Part shown: positions 22,442 to 34,996 of the stretch, in pieces | Layout: each line of letters opens with the position of its first letter | Numbering within the stretch: the first letter of the stretch is position 1 | NCBI RefSeq assembly: GCF_003576645.1 | Contig: NC_044922.1 | Coordinates: 19,138,854 to 19,202,853, forward strand | Direction: 5' to 3' | Origin: Ipomoea triloba | Lineage: Eukaryota > Streptophyta > Magnoliopsida > Solanales > Convolvulaceae | Length of the DNA stretch: 64,000 nt | The notes under the pieces: generated by a model | Seen by the model: the letters and a program-made list of their open reading frames with translations, nothing else | Told to the model about the DNA's origin: nothing | Database searches by the model: none | Translations under genes and position numbers: made by a program

Positions 22442-24180
22442 TCCTTGGTATCTAATTAGTATACTCTTCATTAAAGAAAATTCACTCCATACTTATTTTC
22501 ACTCCAGAATAAGTATTTGTCAATATTTCACTCTTCTACATACTTTAATACAAACATATCAAGAATAAAACCCAAATTATATGAGAAACATTTTCACACT
22601 CATGTAGAAACATTCAAAACAATAAATTAGAGTATAAGCTCTAGAGGTAATAAAAAGAAAAAAAAAAGTCCGAAATATTATCCAAGCTATATCTCATAAC
22701 TTCATCATTCCAAGAACAATAAGTAAAAGATTTGGTTGCAGTGTTGAGTGAAATAATGAGGGCATTGCAGTGTTATATTAGATCATATAGGTTTTTAGCT
22801 CGCTGCTTATATGGTTGTAATTTTGAATGTTCTCCCAGGACTTAAAAGAATATTATTTTTGAAAGGAAAAGAATATATATTATTATTGCATTAAAAATTT
22901 GCTCTTTTCCTCCTCTCCTCAATATATATCTGTGCCGCAATTTTCATTTATGGAGATAGTATTACTAATTAAGAGATTAATAAACCTATACCAGCACAAC
23001 ATTCAATCAGTCACTAAGAATACCACATTGATTATTTATTTATTTCGAGAAGTAATGGTTTCAATATTACAACAGAAATTTTCAGAAAACATGCATTTTA
23101 ACAAATTTTGACTCTTCCACATACTTTAATACAAACATATCATGAACAAAATCAACTATATGAGAAGCATTTTCACATTCATCTAGAAACATTCAAAACA
23201 ACAAACACACCCTATTCGAACAATAATAAGAACAAAACTGGAATTAATGATAAATACACTATCAAAATTCATCCGTACACTTAAACTAAGAATCCTTATT
23301 CTACAGTTCTAAATGCTTATGATTGCTAGCATATGAACCGCAAAAGTGTTTGCATGTAAACTATGACTATCTGATCAAAGAAAAAAAGTAGTGGGTAACT
23401 GTTACTTGCAAATCTTAAAAAATAATTCTAAAATATGGTGAAAGGTCTGGACTTGAACTCAATAATATGGGAGTAATTTTAAAAATCACCAATAAAACAA
23501 ACCATTTTCCCGGGCAACATTTAGTGAATTCTTATAGAAGTTCTGGTAATGATTTACGTGAGAAATACTGGAATTAATGATAAATACACTATCAAATCTT
23601 ATAAAAATTAACAGAATTAATCAATAAATTTACCTTCGATTTGATGAATAAAATTAGAAGAAACCATGCAATAATAACTCCACTTGAACATTGAACCGCG
23701 ATTTTCGATCAAACCCATTGAATCCATTTAATTGCTTCAACCCTTCAACCATTGAATCGCTTTAATTGCTTCCATCGTTCAACCCAATCTCTGGGTCGAA
23801 TATCTTGTTTTTCCCTGATTGCTTAAAACCTCTGTGCTTATCGTTTTAATGTTTGGAAGTTTTTAGGGGAAAATGAAGAAAGTGAATGATTGATTGTGGC
23901 TCAGCAGCTTCTTACGCTAGAAAAATGAACAAAGGAGCGGAAGAAACCTAGGAAAGGGGGAGAGAATTAAAACTAATGGAGGAAAAACGATAATATTAAT
24001 GGCCTTAATTATATTTAACGGCAGTTAAGTATATTTAACAGTAACAGAAATGTTTGGGCATTTTTGACAATAAAAGTATAATGTACAACATTAATAAGAC
24101 AATGTACAAGACAATCAGCAGTTAAAAAATGAACAAAAACCAGGGATATAACCATCATTGAAACTTATTATGTTTTTAGA
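20801..24180. other. AT-rich Helitron-derived DNA; no gene
   Basis: No open frame has family support. Microsatellites lie at about 22181-22218 and 22392-22440. A block of about 40 bp (TACTTTGACTGTTTTTAAG and onward) is tandemly duplicated at 22330-22410. 22540-22620 and 23120-23200 share a CATACTTTAATACAAACATATC block, and the AATACTGGAATTAATGATAAATACACTATC phrase occurs around 23240 and 23570. This indicates internal repetition in old transposon DNA. 23680-23960 is less AT-rich (AATTGCTTCAACCC repeats), function unknown. Confidence 0.4.
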
Positions 24181-25428
24181 CTAGTTTTTTTTTTAATAGT
24201 GGATGCGAAAAAACACATGCCTAATATTGATATTTTATTAAAAAAAATAACTAACAAATTCTTATTAATTATAACTAGTACGGAATGGATTTGTTATTAG
24301 GCATGTGCTAAAAACCTCTGTGCTAAAAATTCTTATTTTATTAATGCATGGATTTGTTATAATATTTAAAGAATATTTGGATCAATATACAATTATATAT
24401 ATTATAACATCGAATATTATATAGCGCAACTGATGAAATTGATTGAATCGATTATGTTTTCTGATGTTTTCCTTTGAATTAGAACAAATAATTGTCCAAT
24501 TACCCAGGCGTAGATAAAAAATTTTTATTATATATTGAGATAATAAAAATAAAGATGAAATTATAAAAAATTCTAATATTGAACGTGTACATTTATTTGA
24601 TTATAAGATTAGTACAAAAATATTACTCAATTAATTGAATAATATATGACTTGTTTGTCTAAAATTATCTTTAAAAGATCTATAAGTAATATGACTTATA
24701 TAATTATATTATTACTAAAATAAATATGAGAAAATGAGAAATAAATTAATTGTAATTATTATAAAAATAAATTCAACTACCAATGCTTAACTTAATTATC
24801 ATAATAATTATTAGGCAATTATTATTAGTCAATTACACTAATATATGTGTAATTATACTTTTATACTTTAAGTATATTCATTTTCCCCATATTGCATTTA
24901 GTTTTATCTTCCTCCTCCATATTTGAATGAATTAATTTTAATTATTATAAAAATCTAACAACCCATGTTCAATTAATTTTTTTAAAGTTTAAATAACTTA
25001 GAGTGCCAAAGGCCTTGTGGTCAAGCGGCATGAAGTGATTCTCCCAAGTGGGAGGTCATGGGTTCGAGTACCTTCAGTAGGTTGAGAAAGTATATGGACA
25101 TGCAACAGGGTCAATAGTATTTCAAAAAAAAAAATAACTTAGAGTTTTTAAAAGGAAAGTATAATTAACTATTAAAGTTTTTAAATAATTTTCAGTCAAT
25201 TAGTAATATCATTTTCTTTTCCCGATAAATGATTTTACTTTTATTAATAGTGTTGATACGTGAGTATACATATTATCAATTTATAGATATTAGTTAATTT
25301 CTATTTTACATTTTCTTAATAAATAAGCTTTATTAATTATTTGACCAATAAAATAGTTCATTAATTGACTACAAAAGTTTAGGCGGGGAATGAAATAGGA
25401 GGATTTTACTTTTATATATAGTATAGAA
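24181..25428 (-). mobile_element. Short non-autonomous Helitron
   Basis: The 3' end, read on the minus strand, finishes AAAAACTAG at 24181. The 5' end is TTCTATACTATATATAAAAG at 25428. Flanks joined across the element read TTTTTAGA|TATA, which matches uninterrupted related sequence at about 29806-29818, an apparent empty site. The start has one extra T relative to the usual TC. It carries no coding capacity and contains a SINE at 25004-25131. Confidence 0.65.
25004..25131 (+). mobile_element. tRNA-derived SINE with 13-bp TSD
   Basis: The head contains pol III promoter-like boxes: a TGGTCAAGCGG A box and a GGTTCGAGTACC B box. The body ends in a short A run. The flanking duplication AAATAACTTAGAG is at 24991-25003 and 25132-25144, perfect on both sides, so the insertion is fairly recent. 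Box B is complete, unlike in the two tRNA pseudogenes. Confidence 0.88.
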
Positions 25429-27003
25429 TATAGATTACGATCTTTTTATATTTTAAATCAATTAGTAATATCATTTTTCTCGGAATAATGGTCAAATAAA
25501 CCACTAAACTACACACAAAACTGCAATTAGGCTATCGAACTCAAAAAGAATGCAATTGGATTCCTGAACTATATAAACTCATGTAATTAAGTATAAATTG
25601 ACATGTTTTCAAAAAAAAAGTCCAAATTGACCTGTTTACCTACAATTGTGATGACATGGTGGTTACTAATTTTAAAATAAACTTTTTAAATAATTTTAAT
25701 TAAAATAATTAAATAATAATAATAATAATAAAATTAAAAAAAAAACAGACGTCTCCGGCAGTTCTTCTATTTTTAAATTTTTTTTTTTTAATTATTAGTG
25801 TCGATTGGTATGTGTAAATTAATATCAGGCAACCTTATCTAGGAAAAATGAAAAGAATTACGTAGTAATATTTACCTAATTTTTGTTCCATTTTTAATTG
25901 ATGATGTAGAATATTATTATTGAAATATTTCCGTTTCATTTTTAATTTCCGATCCTTTTTTAATTTATCTTTAATATTGTTTATAATATGCCTTTATTAT
26001 TTATGATGTAGAATGTTTTCCTTTTTTAATTAAATTGCAATGATATGACCATTTCCTTTTTCATTTTAGTTAATTATGGATTTTTTTTTTATTTACAGTC
26101 AATTATTAATATTCATTTCCTTTTATATATTCAATCAATTAGTAATATCAGATTCATTTTTAGTCGATTTTTTTTTATTTTCAGTTAATTAGTCAATTAG
26201 AATAATAGATCCACTGGTATTTTTACCTAATTTCTGTTCTATTTTTAATTAATGATGTAGAATATTATTATTGAAATATTTTCATTCTATTTTTAATTTA
26301 CCTTTACTATTGTTTAAAATTTAAAATATGTCTTTACTATTCTTATGTTTTTATATATAGTATAGATTAATATTATGCTAATTATGACGTCCATGTATTA
26401 TGAATAAGTATGGTAATTAAGGAGTATATATTAAAATTAAAAAATAATGTATATTTTAATTTAATTTAATTATGGACGTAATATGTGTATGTTTAATTTT
26501 CTTTAATTTTATCCGTAACATATATGTGTATGTTTAATTTTCTTTAATTATGTCCGTAATATGTGTACCATTAATTTCTTTAATTGATTAGATAAAATTA
26601 CGGCAAGTATAAAAAACCGTTTAATAAAAGTATCATGTTTGAACTAATTTCTCAATGACCATAATTATTAAGATTTTATTCCAAAGTAACCATTAGCATA
26701 ATTTTATATGTGTAATAATCTGTGAATTGAAATAATTTACATAATTGTATGGACGTAATAATATGTGAATTAGCATAATAATACGTGAATTGAAATAATT
26801 ATTATAATTTTGTTAATCTCCTCTTATTATGGATGTAATATGTGTATTATCAATTTCGTTAACTGATTTGATAAAATTTATATTACGAACAACAATATTA
26901 ATTCATTAGTTGTCATAATTTTTAAGATTTTATTCAAAAGTAATCAAATGAAACGCACGGGTAATTGACATTATCTGAAGTAAAAATATATAAAATTATC
27001 GTA

Positions 27004-27635
27004 AGAATGAAATCTCTATGTTTAATGACCATAATAAATTTAGATGTTAAATATTGTGTAATTACCACGGATTATTTAGATGGTAAATAGTATATGGTAA
27101 TTACCTATATAGATTAGCATATTAAACGGATTAACATATGGAACAATGTTATAAAAAAGGAAGGAAGCCTTTTAGATAAAATATATTAGGAATAATATCA
27201 ATTAAATAAAATATCATAGGAATTTCTCAATTCTATATTTATAATTACCTTTATAAACAGATTTAATAGGAAAATTTAGTTACAAACTTATATTAAGAGT
27301 TATGGATTATTATTATTNAGAATGAAATCTCTATGTTTAATGACCATAATAAATTTAGATGTTAAATATTGTGTAATTACCACGGATTATTTAGATGGTA
27401 AATAGTATATGGTAATTACCTATATAGATTAGCATATTATTAAACGGATTAACATATGGAACAATGTTATAAAAAAGGAAGGAAGCCTTTTAGATAAAAT
27501 ATATTAGGAATAATATCAATTAAATAAAATATCATAGGAATTTCTCAATTCTATATTTATAATTACCTTTATAAACAGATTTAATAGGAAAATTTAGTTA
27601 CAAACTTATATTAAGAGTTATGGATTATTATTATT
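27004..27635. repeat. 314-bp direct duplication flanking a single-N gap
   Basis: 27004-27317 is repeated at 27319-27635 with a 3-bp difference (ATTATTAAACGG versus ATTAAACGG), separated only by an N at 27318. This is most simply two overlapping contig ends that were joined instead of merged. A true tandem duplication is less likely. Confidence 0.85.
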
Positions 27636-27684
27636 ATTAGGAAAATTATATTAAGAATTTTAGATTATTATTACTACGGAGTAT

Positions 27685-27686
27685 TA

Positions 27687-27751
<65 letters not shown>
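27685..27751. repeat. ATT microsatellite
   Basis: About 22 ATT units in an uninterrupted run. Confidence 0.95.
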
Positions 27752-27754
<3 letters not shown>

Positions 27755-28311
27755 TAACATAATAGATTTTAAATCGAGGCTACAAAATTTAATATTATTA
27801 TTTCATTTATTCAAGTATAGTAATCACCATTTTTTAACTAATAAGTGTGAATTAGTATTGTGCAATTAATGATAAAGATTAAGAATAATTGGAACCAACA
27901 ATCAATGATACAATGACCCATGTTTAGCTTCCAATGCACCATTTTTTATAAAATGAAGAATTGGAATGGTAAAACGAACAATTGGAATGAATAATTGAGG
28001 ATTTATTCAAGTATAGTAACCACCATTTTTACCAAATTACATAAGCATCCGTAAATGGGAAAGATCAAGATTGCAAATTCTACAATATATAGATGAGCAT
28101 CCGTAGATTGCTAGTTATTTTGCACAGTACAACTAAAAAGATGGATAGTTAAATAAGGTATTATCATTCAAAATCTTGTAATACAAAGTTACAATACAAT
28201 GTTTTTCCATTAGAAATTACCAATCACAGTAATGTGATTAAAATATATAATTATAGAAAACATTTGATTGTTCACTACAATCACTCTGAAAATTGTAATT
28301 TTACATACGTG

Positions 28312-28624
28312 ATACGTCCATGGCAAAATTGGCCTAGCTACTTGAAACCTTATCAGCAAAAATTAAAGCATATTGAGCTGTTAAAATCAAACTAAATCAC
28401 AGTACTACAAAATACTCTATGGAATGCAGACTACACCATAAGGATCTCCAACATGCAGAATGAATCANATACGTCCATGGCAAAATTGGCCTAGCTACTT
28501 GAAACCTTATCAGCAAAAATTAAAGCATATTGAGCTGTTAAAATCAAACTAAATCACAGTACTACAAAATACTCTATGGAATGCAGACTACACCATAAGG
28601 ATCTCCAACATGCAGAATGAATCA
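28312..28624. repeat. 156-bp direct duplication flanking a single-N gap
   Basis: 28312-28467 and 28469-28624 appear identical and are separated by an N at 28468. The pattern is the same as at 27318 and suggests an unmerged contig overlap. Confidence 0.88.
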
Positions 28625-28991
28625 ACTAAAAATTAAATCATACCGCATACCATAACAATTCTACGCGTGTTAAAGTTCGATCTTCGACTTCGTAGAATTA
28701 CAGATTATAGATCTCTAACTAATAGTGAGAGCACAGATATTGGTACGTTGTGAGAGAAGAGTCATTTCTCATCATTATATAGTGGAGGATAAACATAATA
28801 TGGAAGATTTTTCAAAAGGAAAGTATAATTAATTTTAATTTTATGTAAATATAGATGATTGACATGTAAAATTTTTACTACAATATTATATAATTTTTTC
28901 ATTCTAATATAGTTAATTACATGTCAATTATATAAATATATATAGATATATAGATATAGATATAGATTATCATATCACTAATCACCAATCA

Positions 28992-29249
28992 NNNNNNNNN
29001 NNNNNNNNNNNNNNNNNNNNNNNNNNNNNNNNNNNNNNNNNNNNNNNNNNNNNNNNNNNNNNNNNNNNNNNNNNNNNNNNNNNNNNNNNNNNNNNNNNNN
29101 NNNNNNNNNNNNNNNNNNNNNNNNNNNNNNNNNNNNNNNNNNNNNNNNNNNNNNNNNNNNNNNNNNNNNNNNNNNNNNNNNNNNNNNNNNNNNNNNNNNN
29201 NNNNNNNNNNNNNNNNNNNNNNNNNNNNNNNNNNNNNNNNNNNNNNNNN
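28992..29249. other. Assembly gap (258 N)
   Basis: Unsequenced run between AT-rich flanks that both contain ATCACCAATC-type repeats. The open frame that spans it is meaningless. Confidence 0.99.
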
Positions 29250-30036
29250 TATATATTAATATATTAATATTAAGAATAATACCATATACCATATTATCAA
29301 TTATCAATTATATATCACCAATCACCCATCACCCATTAATATTAACAATATTACCATATTATCATATTATCATTATCATATATTACCATAATAATATTAT
29401 AGGATGGATAATTAATAAAATAATAAAATAATAAATAAATAAAATAAATGATTTTACCAAAATACCCCTAAGTTTTGGGGGGGAAATTTGGGAGGAGGAA
29501 ATTGTTTTTATATATAGTATAGATATAGATTAAAATGAAAATAAAATTATTTATTATATTAATCCAATATATAATGTCTACAAATATTATTCTGATTAAA
29601 GAATATAAAAAATATATATGGTAGGTGCATGTATATGGTAAAGTTAATTGAAAAGATAACGAAAGTTATAACGGTAAAAATATTTTCGTTCAAAAAATTG
29701 TATAGTACAACTCTAAAAACACAATGTACCAAATAGTTTGTACTAAAAACATGAACATATATAAATTAAGGATATAACTTTCATTAAGATTTATTATGTT
29801 TTTAGATATAATGACTATTTTATTGTGTGAAAGTATGAGTTGAAAGTTCTTTATATAAAATTGTATATTAATATTAAATATAATAAGAGTCAAGGAAGGT
29901 AAAGGTATAATCGAAAATCAGGAATCAGGCTAAGTCGCAAGGCTGAAGGGCAAAGGCAAATTGTTGAACTAGGGCCTAGGAATTTCATTTTTTTTAAAAG
30001 AATTTTACATTATATATTTATTTATTTGTATATTTC

Positions 30037-30041
<5 letters not shown>

Positions 30042-30079
<38 letters not shown>
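30042..30079. repeat. AT microsatellite
   Basis: Uninterrupted AT dinucleotide run. Confidence 0.95.
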
Positions 30080-30083
<4 letters not shown>

Positions 30084-30677
30084 GTTTAAATGTAGAAACC
30101 TTTTCACATGAGAAGTGTGAATTAATTCTAGTCATGGATGTTGTGTTGATGTGTGGTTGTTTTTTTTTTTTTAATGACGCATGGATTGGGTTATGTGAGG
30201 GGTTTTAAGTAATTTTGTTTTATTTTTCTATCATAGTTTTAATTATTTTGAGGTGTTATGCATGCTTTTAGGATCAGTAATTAAGGTAATTCAGGATTCT
30301 CTTAATCATTTTTGATATTCTACTGTCTTTGTGTAACTTCATAACATCACTCTTCTGGCTTCACTTTTTTCCGGCTTCACTGTTCGATCGACGTGGGATT
30401 GTCGTGCATCCGTCTTTGTGTGTTGTGTGGGGTGGTTCGTTGGTATGGAGTCGCCATGTATTTTTTTTAACCGATTGTATTCATTGTAATTGGTTCTGGT
30501 GATTTGTTTGTTGTTTGGTGTTGGTTCTTGTTTTTTTTTCGTCATTTCTGCGTTTGCCCGAAATGGAAGTAGTGTTAAATTTTTTTGTTTTGAGTGTCAT
30601 GACCACAATTCAATCATGTAGTAGTTGCGATGTAATCCTTCCGTAGTTCAATTCGCAAGTTAAAGCTATTTTGCATC

Positions 30678-30800
30678 TTGTTAGAATGTTAGTTGTGTTA
30701 GAAAGTTAGTTGGAGTAGAATGGTAGATAGAGCTGATTGTTAATTGGTATGGAGTATTAGGTGTGTCTATATATATGTATGTTAGTATGCAATAAGTAGT
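30678..30800. mobile_element. Possible copia LTR fragment
   Basis: TGTTAGAATGTTAGTTGTG and the following TAGTTGGAGT...GTGTGTCTATATATATGTATG resemble the start and TATA region of plant copia LTRs. It lies directly 3' of an F-box relic, as copia sequence does at two other family members. No second LTR or TSD was seen. Confidence 0.35.
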
Positions 30801-30809
30801 AATAAGGAA

Positions 30810-32050
30810 ATACAGAACATGGGTATCGATCCAGTCCTTACTCATACGCGCATAGTCATTGCATGTGCAGACACTTTGTGCTTTTGGAGATGCACGAGGA
30901 AAGCGTTCCAACTTCCATAATATTTTTCTCACAGGAGGCACTCATACACCAAGACTTCACAATAACAACTCTCTCTAGCGCAGGGGATTTTGAGAGCAGC
31001 GTTTTCATAAAAAGCATTTCGAGTGCAGATTGATGACTGAATGCTTCAGTCTTAATTGTACTGTGTTAAGCTTATGCAGCTCTTGAATAAATAAGCAATC
31101 GTTTCCATCCTCCAAAAGCTTTGAAGCAACATCGTTCAGTTTGTTGTCGTCCTCCCAACCTAACTATAACTCAAGAAGAAATGAAAAGCAAGCACAACTG
31201 TGAGGACATTTGAAAAAGCTAAACAAGAAGAATCATACATGATTGCCAAATATATACTCTACCTCAACCTCCATAATATGCAGTTTAGATAGGTTGGGGC
31301 ATTTTTGAAGCACTTGCATAGAAAAGATGAGCTACTCCCGAGTCCCGATAACCAAAATTTAATTCATATAGCTTAGCACTCGCAAATTTATTGCAGTTGG
31401 AAACACATATTCATGCATACACTTGAAAAATTGGAATTAAGAAACAAAATTAGCCACCACAATAACTTTAACAAGCCAAAAGGTAAAGAATTGTATCTAT
31501 CCATCCATTTGCATAAAGTAAAACGAGGCAGATCCTCACCTCCAACTAAGAGACACAACAAAAGAGTCTTAATGGCTTTCAAATGCGGTACCAACCATCT
31601 CGAATGAACAAAATCATAAATAGAACCAATAACTGACAAGATTTCAAGCTTTGGAGGGCTGATCTCAAACTTATTGATCCCTCCACAATGCTCGAGAGCC
31701 AGCTTCTCAAGCTTAGGAATATTAATACTAGAGGCAATTCGATTAACATTGCGCTTAAATTTAACATTCAAGAAAGCTAATGAAGTGACATTGGAAAATA
31801 TACCACAGCATTTACAGGCAAATCAATCAAGGGACCTTCGACTATCAATTTCTTAATTGTCCTGCAAGAGAGTAAACAAAATGGCAGTTGATAATCTTGC
31901 ATTAGACCAGCATATAAAGATAATTTAAGTTCCTCCACACTGTTTCTTGACATAAAAAGACACCACCTATCAAAATCAGATTGTTGCGGCTCAGGATCAT
32001 ATGTAGTGTCTATGTCTAGAGTACATTTCTTAACAGGCCCAACACGGAAA
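30810..32050 (-). pseudogene. F-box family pseudogene lacking the F-box (type A)
   Basis: The LRR part of exon 1 runs from about 32045 to 31540, with a frame break near 31803. It includes QQSDFDRWCLF and SINIPKLEKLALEHCGG and ends at a GTGAG donor. Exon 2 is at 31421-31263. Exon 3 is at about 31165-30810 and retains the conserved CAA codon that is TAA in the 12203-13732 copy. A 5-bp insertion near 31060 shifts its frame. The copy stops abruptly at 32050, next to a SINE, so the F-box and start are gone. It cannot encode an SCF receptor. Confidence 0.8.
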
Positions 32051-32051
32051 A

Positions 32052-32190
32052 TGGTCTAGTGGCTCTCCCGTATAGGAGGTCATGGTTCGACCCCCAATAG
32101 GGACAGTATTGACTCTTTGTGTTTCAGTAGGTTGATAAAGTACCATGTACAATACTACATTGTAACAGAGTCAGTAACACTCAAAAAAAA
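32052..32190 (+). mobile_element. tRNA-derived SINE
   Basis: TGGTCTAGTGG (A box-like) and GGTTCGACCCCC (B box) are spaced as in tRNA-derived SINEs, and the element ends with an A run. The body shares CAGTAGGTTGA and a similar 3' part with the SINE at 25004. No duplication is seen. F-box sequence on the left and a different family member on the right suggest a rearrangement at the SINE. Confidence 0.7.
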
Positions 32191-32489
32191 TTCTTTAATT
32201 TAATTAACATCATGTTCAAACTAAACATGCTCGAAAAATAATGAAGTAATGTTGTAAAATATACATCATGCATTTACCAAGAAGCCAAAAAGAAAACCAC
32301 ATTGTAGAGCACCATTTCTTGATAGATTAAGATCAAAGTAACTTCAAATCGAACTGTGGGAAAATCTGGTGGTCTAGAGCTATGGAAATCAAACTGGAAA
32401 TAGTTTTTGGGAGCTGGTAAAATGTGGAAAGCATGAAATAGAAGCCAAATTGATTCTGAAGGTGATGGCAGTTTAGTTTGTTATACTTA
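32191..32489 (-). pseudogene. Small type D LRR relic
   Basis: 32200-32300 matches the LRR stretch at about 11510-11620 (CATGCTTGAAAACTAATGAAG type), and 32310-32330 recalls the 'SRNG' LRR segment. It is too short and broken to encode anything. Confidence 0.45.
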
Positions 32490-34299
32490 ATACATCGCTC
32501 CAGCACGGTTCAAAAATCTGAAAAATGCTATTGTAATATGCATATCCATATCCAATATGGATCTGCTAAACGACCCAATCTTGAATATTGTCTTAAGCAT
32601 CTTCAAATCTTGATTGATTCTTGAAGCAGCATCTTTGTCATCTTTGTCAATCCACCTACTCGACTATAACTCAACAAGGATGATGAAAAACATGTTAGGG
32701 AAAATAAAGAATCAAATCATTCCATGAGTGTATGAGATACACTTTTCTACATATTTTTAATCACCCTATATAAACAACCAAGATAAAAGTTGTTGATAAA
32801 TTACTCGTATTGCAACGAGACCATTCAACATGGGGAAGAAAAATTATGAAAAATTTCAAAATTCTCTCTAGCTCGATACCCATCCAACTTTCAAAATAAG
32901 CAATAATGGTGAGTAAATGGAGATTCTGATACCCTATTCTTAAGACTTTATGGGAAGATTATGATGCCCCATTGCAAGATATTTCGGGGGGAATTTGAGG
33001 GGAAAAAACACATGATATGACTAATTGACTACTCATTACTATATAAATCTTCCACCCTTTCAAAAAAAAAAAAAAAAAAAAATCTTCCACAAAACACATA
33101 CAATCGTGAGTGAATTTCCGTAGATTACATGTCTTACCGGCATGTTTTCTGCTTTAATCTCCAGTTCGAATAGGTTGGGGGATCTTTCAAGCAATTTCAA
33201 AGCAACAGTGATCTGACCAAAGTCTGTATATGAATCCATCTCCCATATTACTTGCAGATTTGCTGTTGGGAATGCCTGTGCCACTACTGCAACATCGTCA
33301 AGCTTAAAAACAGTAAAGGAAACAAAAATTAGCCATGAGAAGAACTCTAATATAATTTAACAAGCCAGAAAGCCAAAAAAAAAAATAATAATCCTTGCCC
33401 ACATAAAAGCGAAATTACCCAATAGGATAAGATAGTGAATCGGTAAACCACACTAACATACATAGTGGTCTGAGGTGAGAACCTGTGCTTGGTGCACAGA
33501 AACATACAATTGAGGTGCTCGTGCAGGCATACATACTTGCATTAAGATGAGGAGAAAGTAAAGAATCTCACCAATAACAAATCGCGGCCATATACACAAA
33601 CAGCCTTCATTACTCTCAAATGAGGTGAAGTCCAACTCTGTTGAACAAGATGATAAATAAAAGCCAAATCCAAGCTTTTAAGTTTTGGAGCACATATCTT
33701 AAAACTTTTTTATCCCAACACAAAAACGGAAAGAAAGCTTCTCAAGATTAAAGACAACTCCAATAATTCTACTCTTAAACTCAACCTTATAGAAAACTAA
33801 TGAAGTGACGCTAGGAAATATACAACCAGCAGCATTTACCGAGCAACCAAAATAAAAATTGAAACCCCCGAGTTTCAATTGCTTTAATTGTTGGGCACGA
33901 GATTATACCAAACGGCAACTTATATTGTTTTCCAAATATAGTGATATTAAGCTCCTCAACTCCATTTCTTGATAGATAAAGGCACCAACGATCTATGTCG
34001 GATTGCTGCGGCATAGGACCTTCCAATTCCGGGCAAGAAATGCACAGACTAAATTTCTTAACCGGAACAACACGGTGCAAGAGAATGTTGTTTATGATGC
34101 TCATGAGCGCTATGCGTTTATCACCTTGCCATTTTCTGAGACATTCAAAGAAGTCCATATCGAACACAAGCCGTCCATGGTGCAACCAAACATGTTTCCA
34201 GTGAGTGGAGAGTAGAGCAGTTCTGGCAGCGTCTCGAGTGGGCAAACACTCTAAAATCTTGTCCTTTACATCGTATGGAAGCTCACTTATTATATCCAT
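32490..34299 (-). pseudogene. F-box/LRR/FBD pseudogene (type D)
   Basis: The start is the ATG at 34299 (MDIISELPYDVKDKILECL). The F-box falls in the first 45 residues and is followed by IINNILLHR and DRWCLYLSRNGVEELN segments. A one-base insertion in an A run near 33884 shifts the frame; the LRR continues in the next frame to about 33560. Exon 2 is at about 33285-33130 (NLFELEIKAEN). The FBD exon at about 32665-32490 is badly decayed. A truncated F-box protein of about 162 residues is the most it could make. Confidence 0.8.
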
Positions 34300-34739
34300 T
34301 GGATCCAAAACAACAACCTTAATTAGCAGCTTTCTAGTTCCAATTCAGCATATATATGGGATAATTCCTATTTCATATATAGCATCTTATTGGATCTGAT
34401 CTTGTATATGGCCATATGGTGAGTTCCATATAGCATTGAAATACATCCGTGTATGCGTATTTCTCTCTGATTTGAAATTTCCAATGGCCTATATAGCATT
34501 GTAATGAATGTGTGGATAATTAACAATATAATGGCTTGTGACAAATATATCAATATTAAATTTTTATAATGTGTGGCAATTACATTAAAATGGCTTGTGA
34601 AAATGAGTGCTCAATGTATTTGTACACGTCAAATCCACATAAGCACCCGGAGGTCATTTGTTAACACTTATGAAGAGAATAATAGGTTCAATAACTTATG
34701 AATAATTACTAACACTCTGTATAAAGTAAGGGTGTAAGA

Positions 34740-34910
34740 CCAAGAAAATAGAAATAAAATCATTTTTCAAGGCCCACAGAAGGAAGCTTTCACATCTCGT
34801 TTAGCTCCATCTTTTGCATGCCAGAGATTTTGAGAGCAAAAGTACTTCAGGTGTTTGATCCAATCTTGATTGTGTTAAGCAATTTCAGATTCGGAAGACC
34901 CTTACAAGTG
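34740..34910 (-). pseudogene. Orphan FBD-exon relic
   Basis: Reverse-strand similarity to the FBD exon: CCAATCTTGATTGTGTTAAGC and the GAGATTTTGAGAGCA block in the usual order and spacing. No LRR or F-box is attached. It lies just upstream of the copy at 32490-34299. Confidence 0.5.
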
Positions 34911-34996
34911 TTGTGGGCTCATAGTTACAATGGCAGAATGTGAACCTATGGATCGGAGATTGATTGTCACCTGGCCTTGTGAATGTGAAAACAATG

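Larger units (their letters stand above)
25480..30677. other. Very AT-rich transposon-derived DNA; no gene
   Basis: No coding sequence can be supported. A foldback-family left end is at 25488-25660. Helitron 5'-end-like sequences (minus strand TCTATACTATATATAAAA) occur near 26363 and 29523. Repeated phrases such as TTAATTTTCTTTAATT and AATATTATTATTGAAATATTT show internal duplication. The 30339-30545 minus-strand frame has no recognised family. Confidence 0.45.

Noticed and set aside
28978..29307. 109-codon minus-strand open frame
   Set aside because: Nearly all of it is the N gap.
32052..32100. Possible tRNA gene
   Set aside because: A and B box-like motifs are present but there is no cloverleaf; the A tail and body match a SINE.
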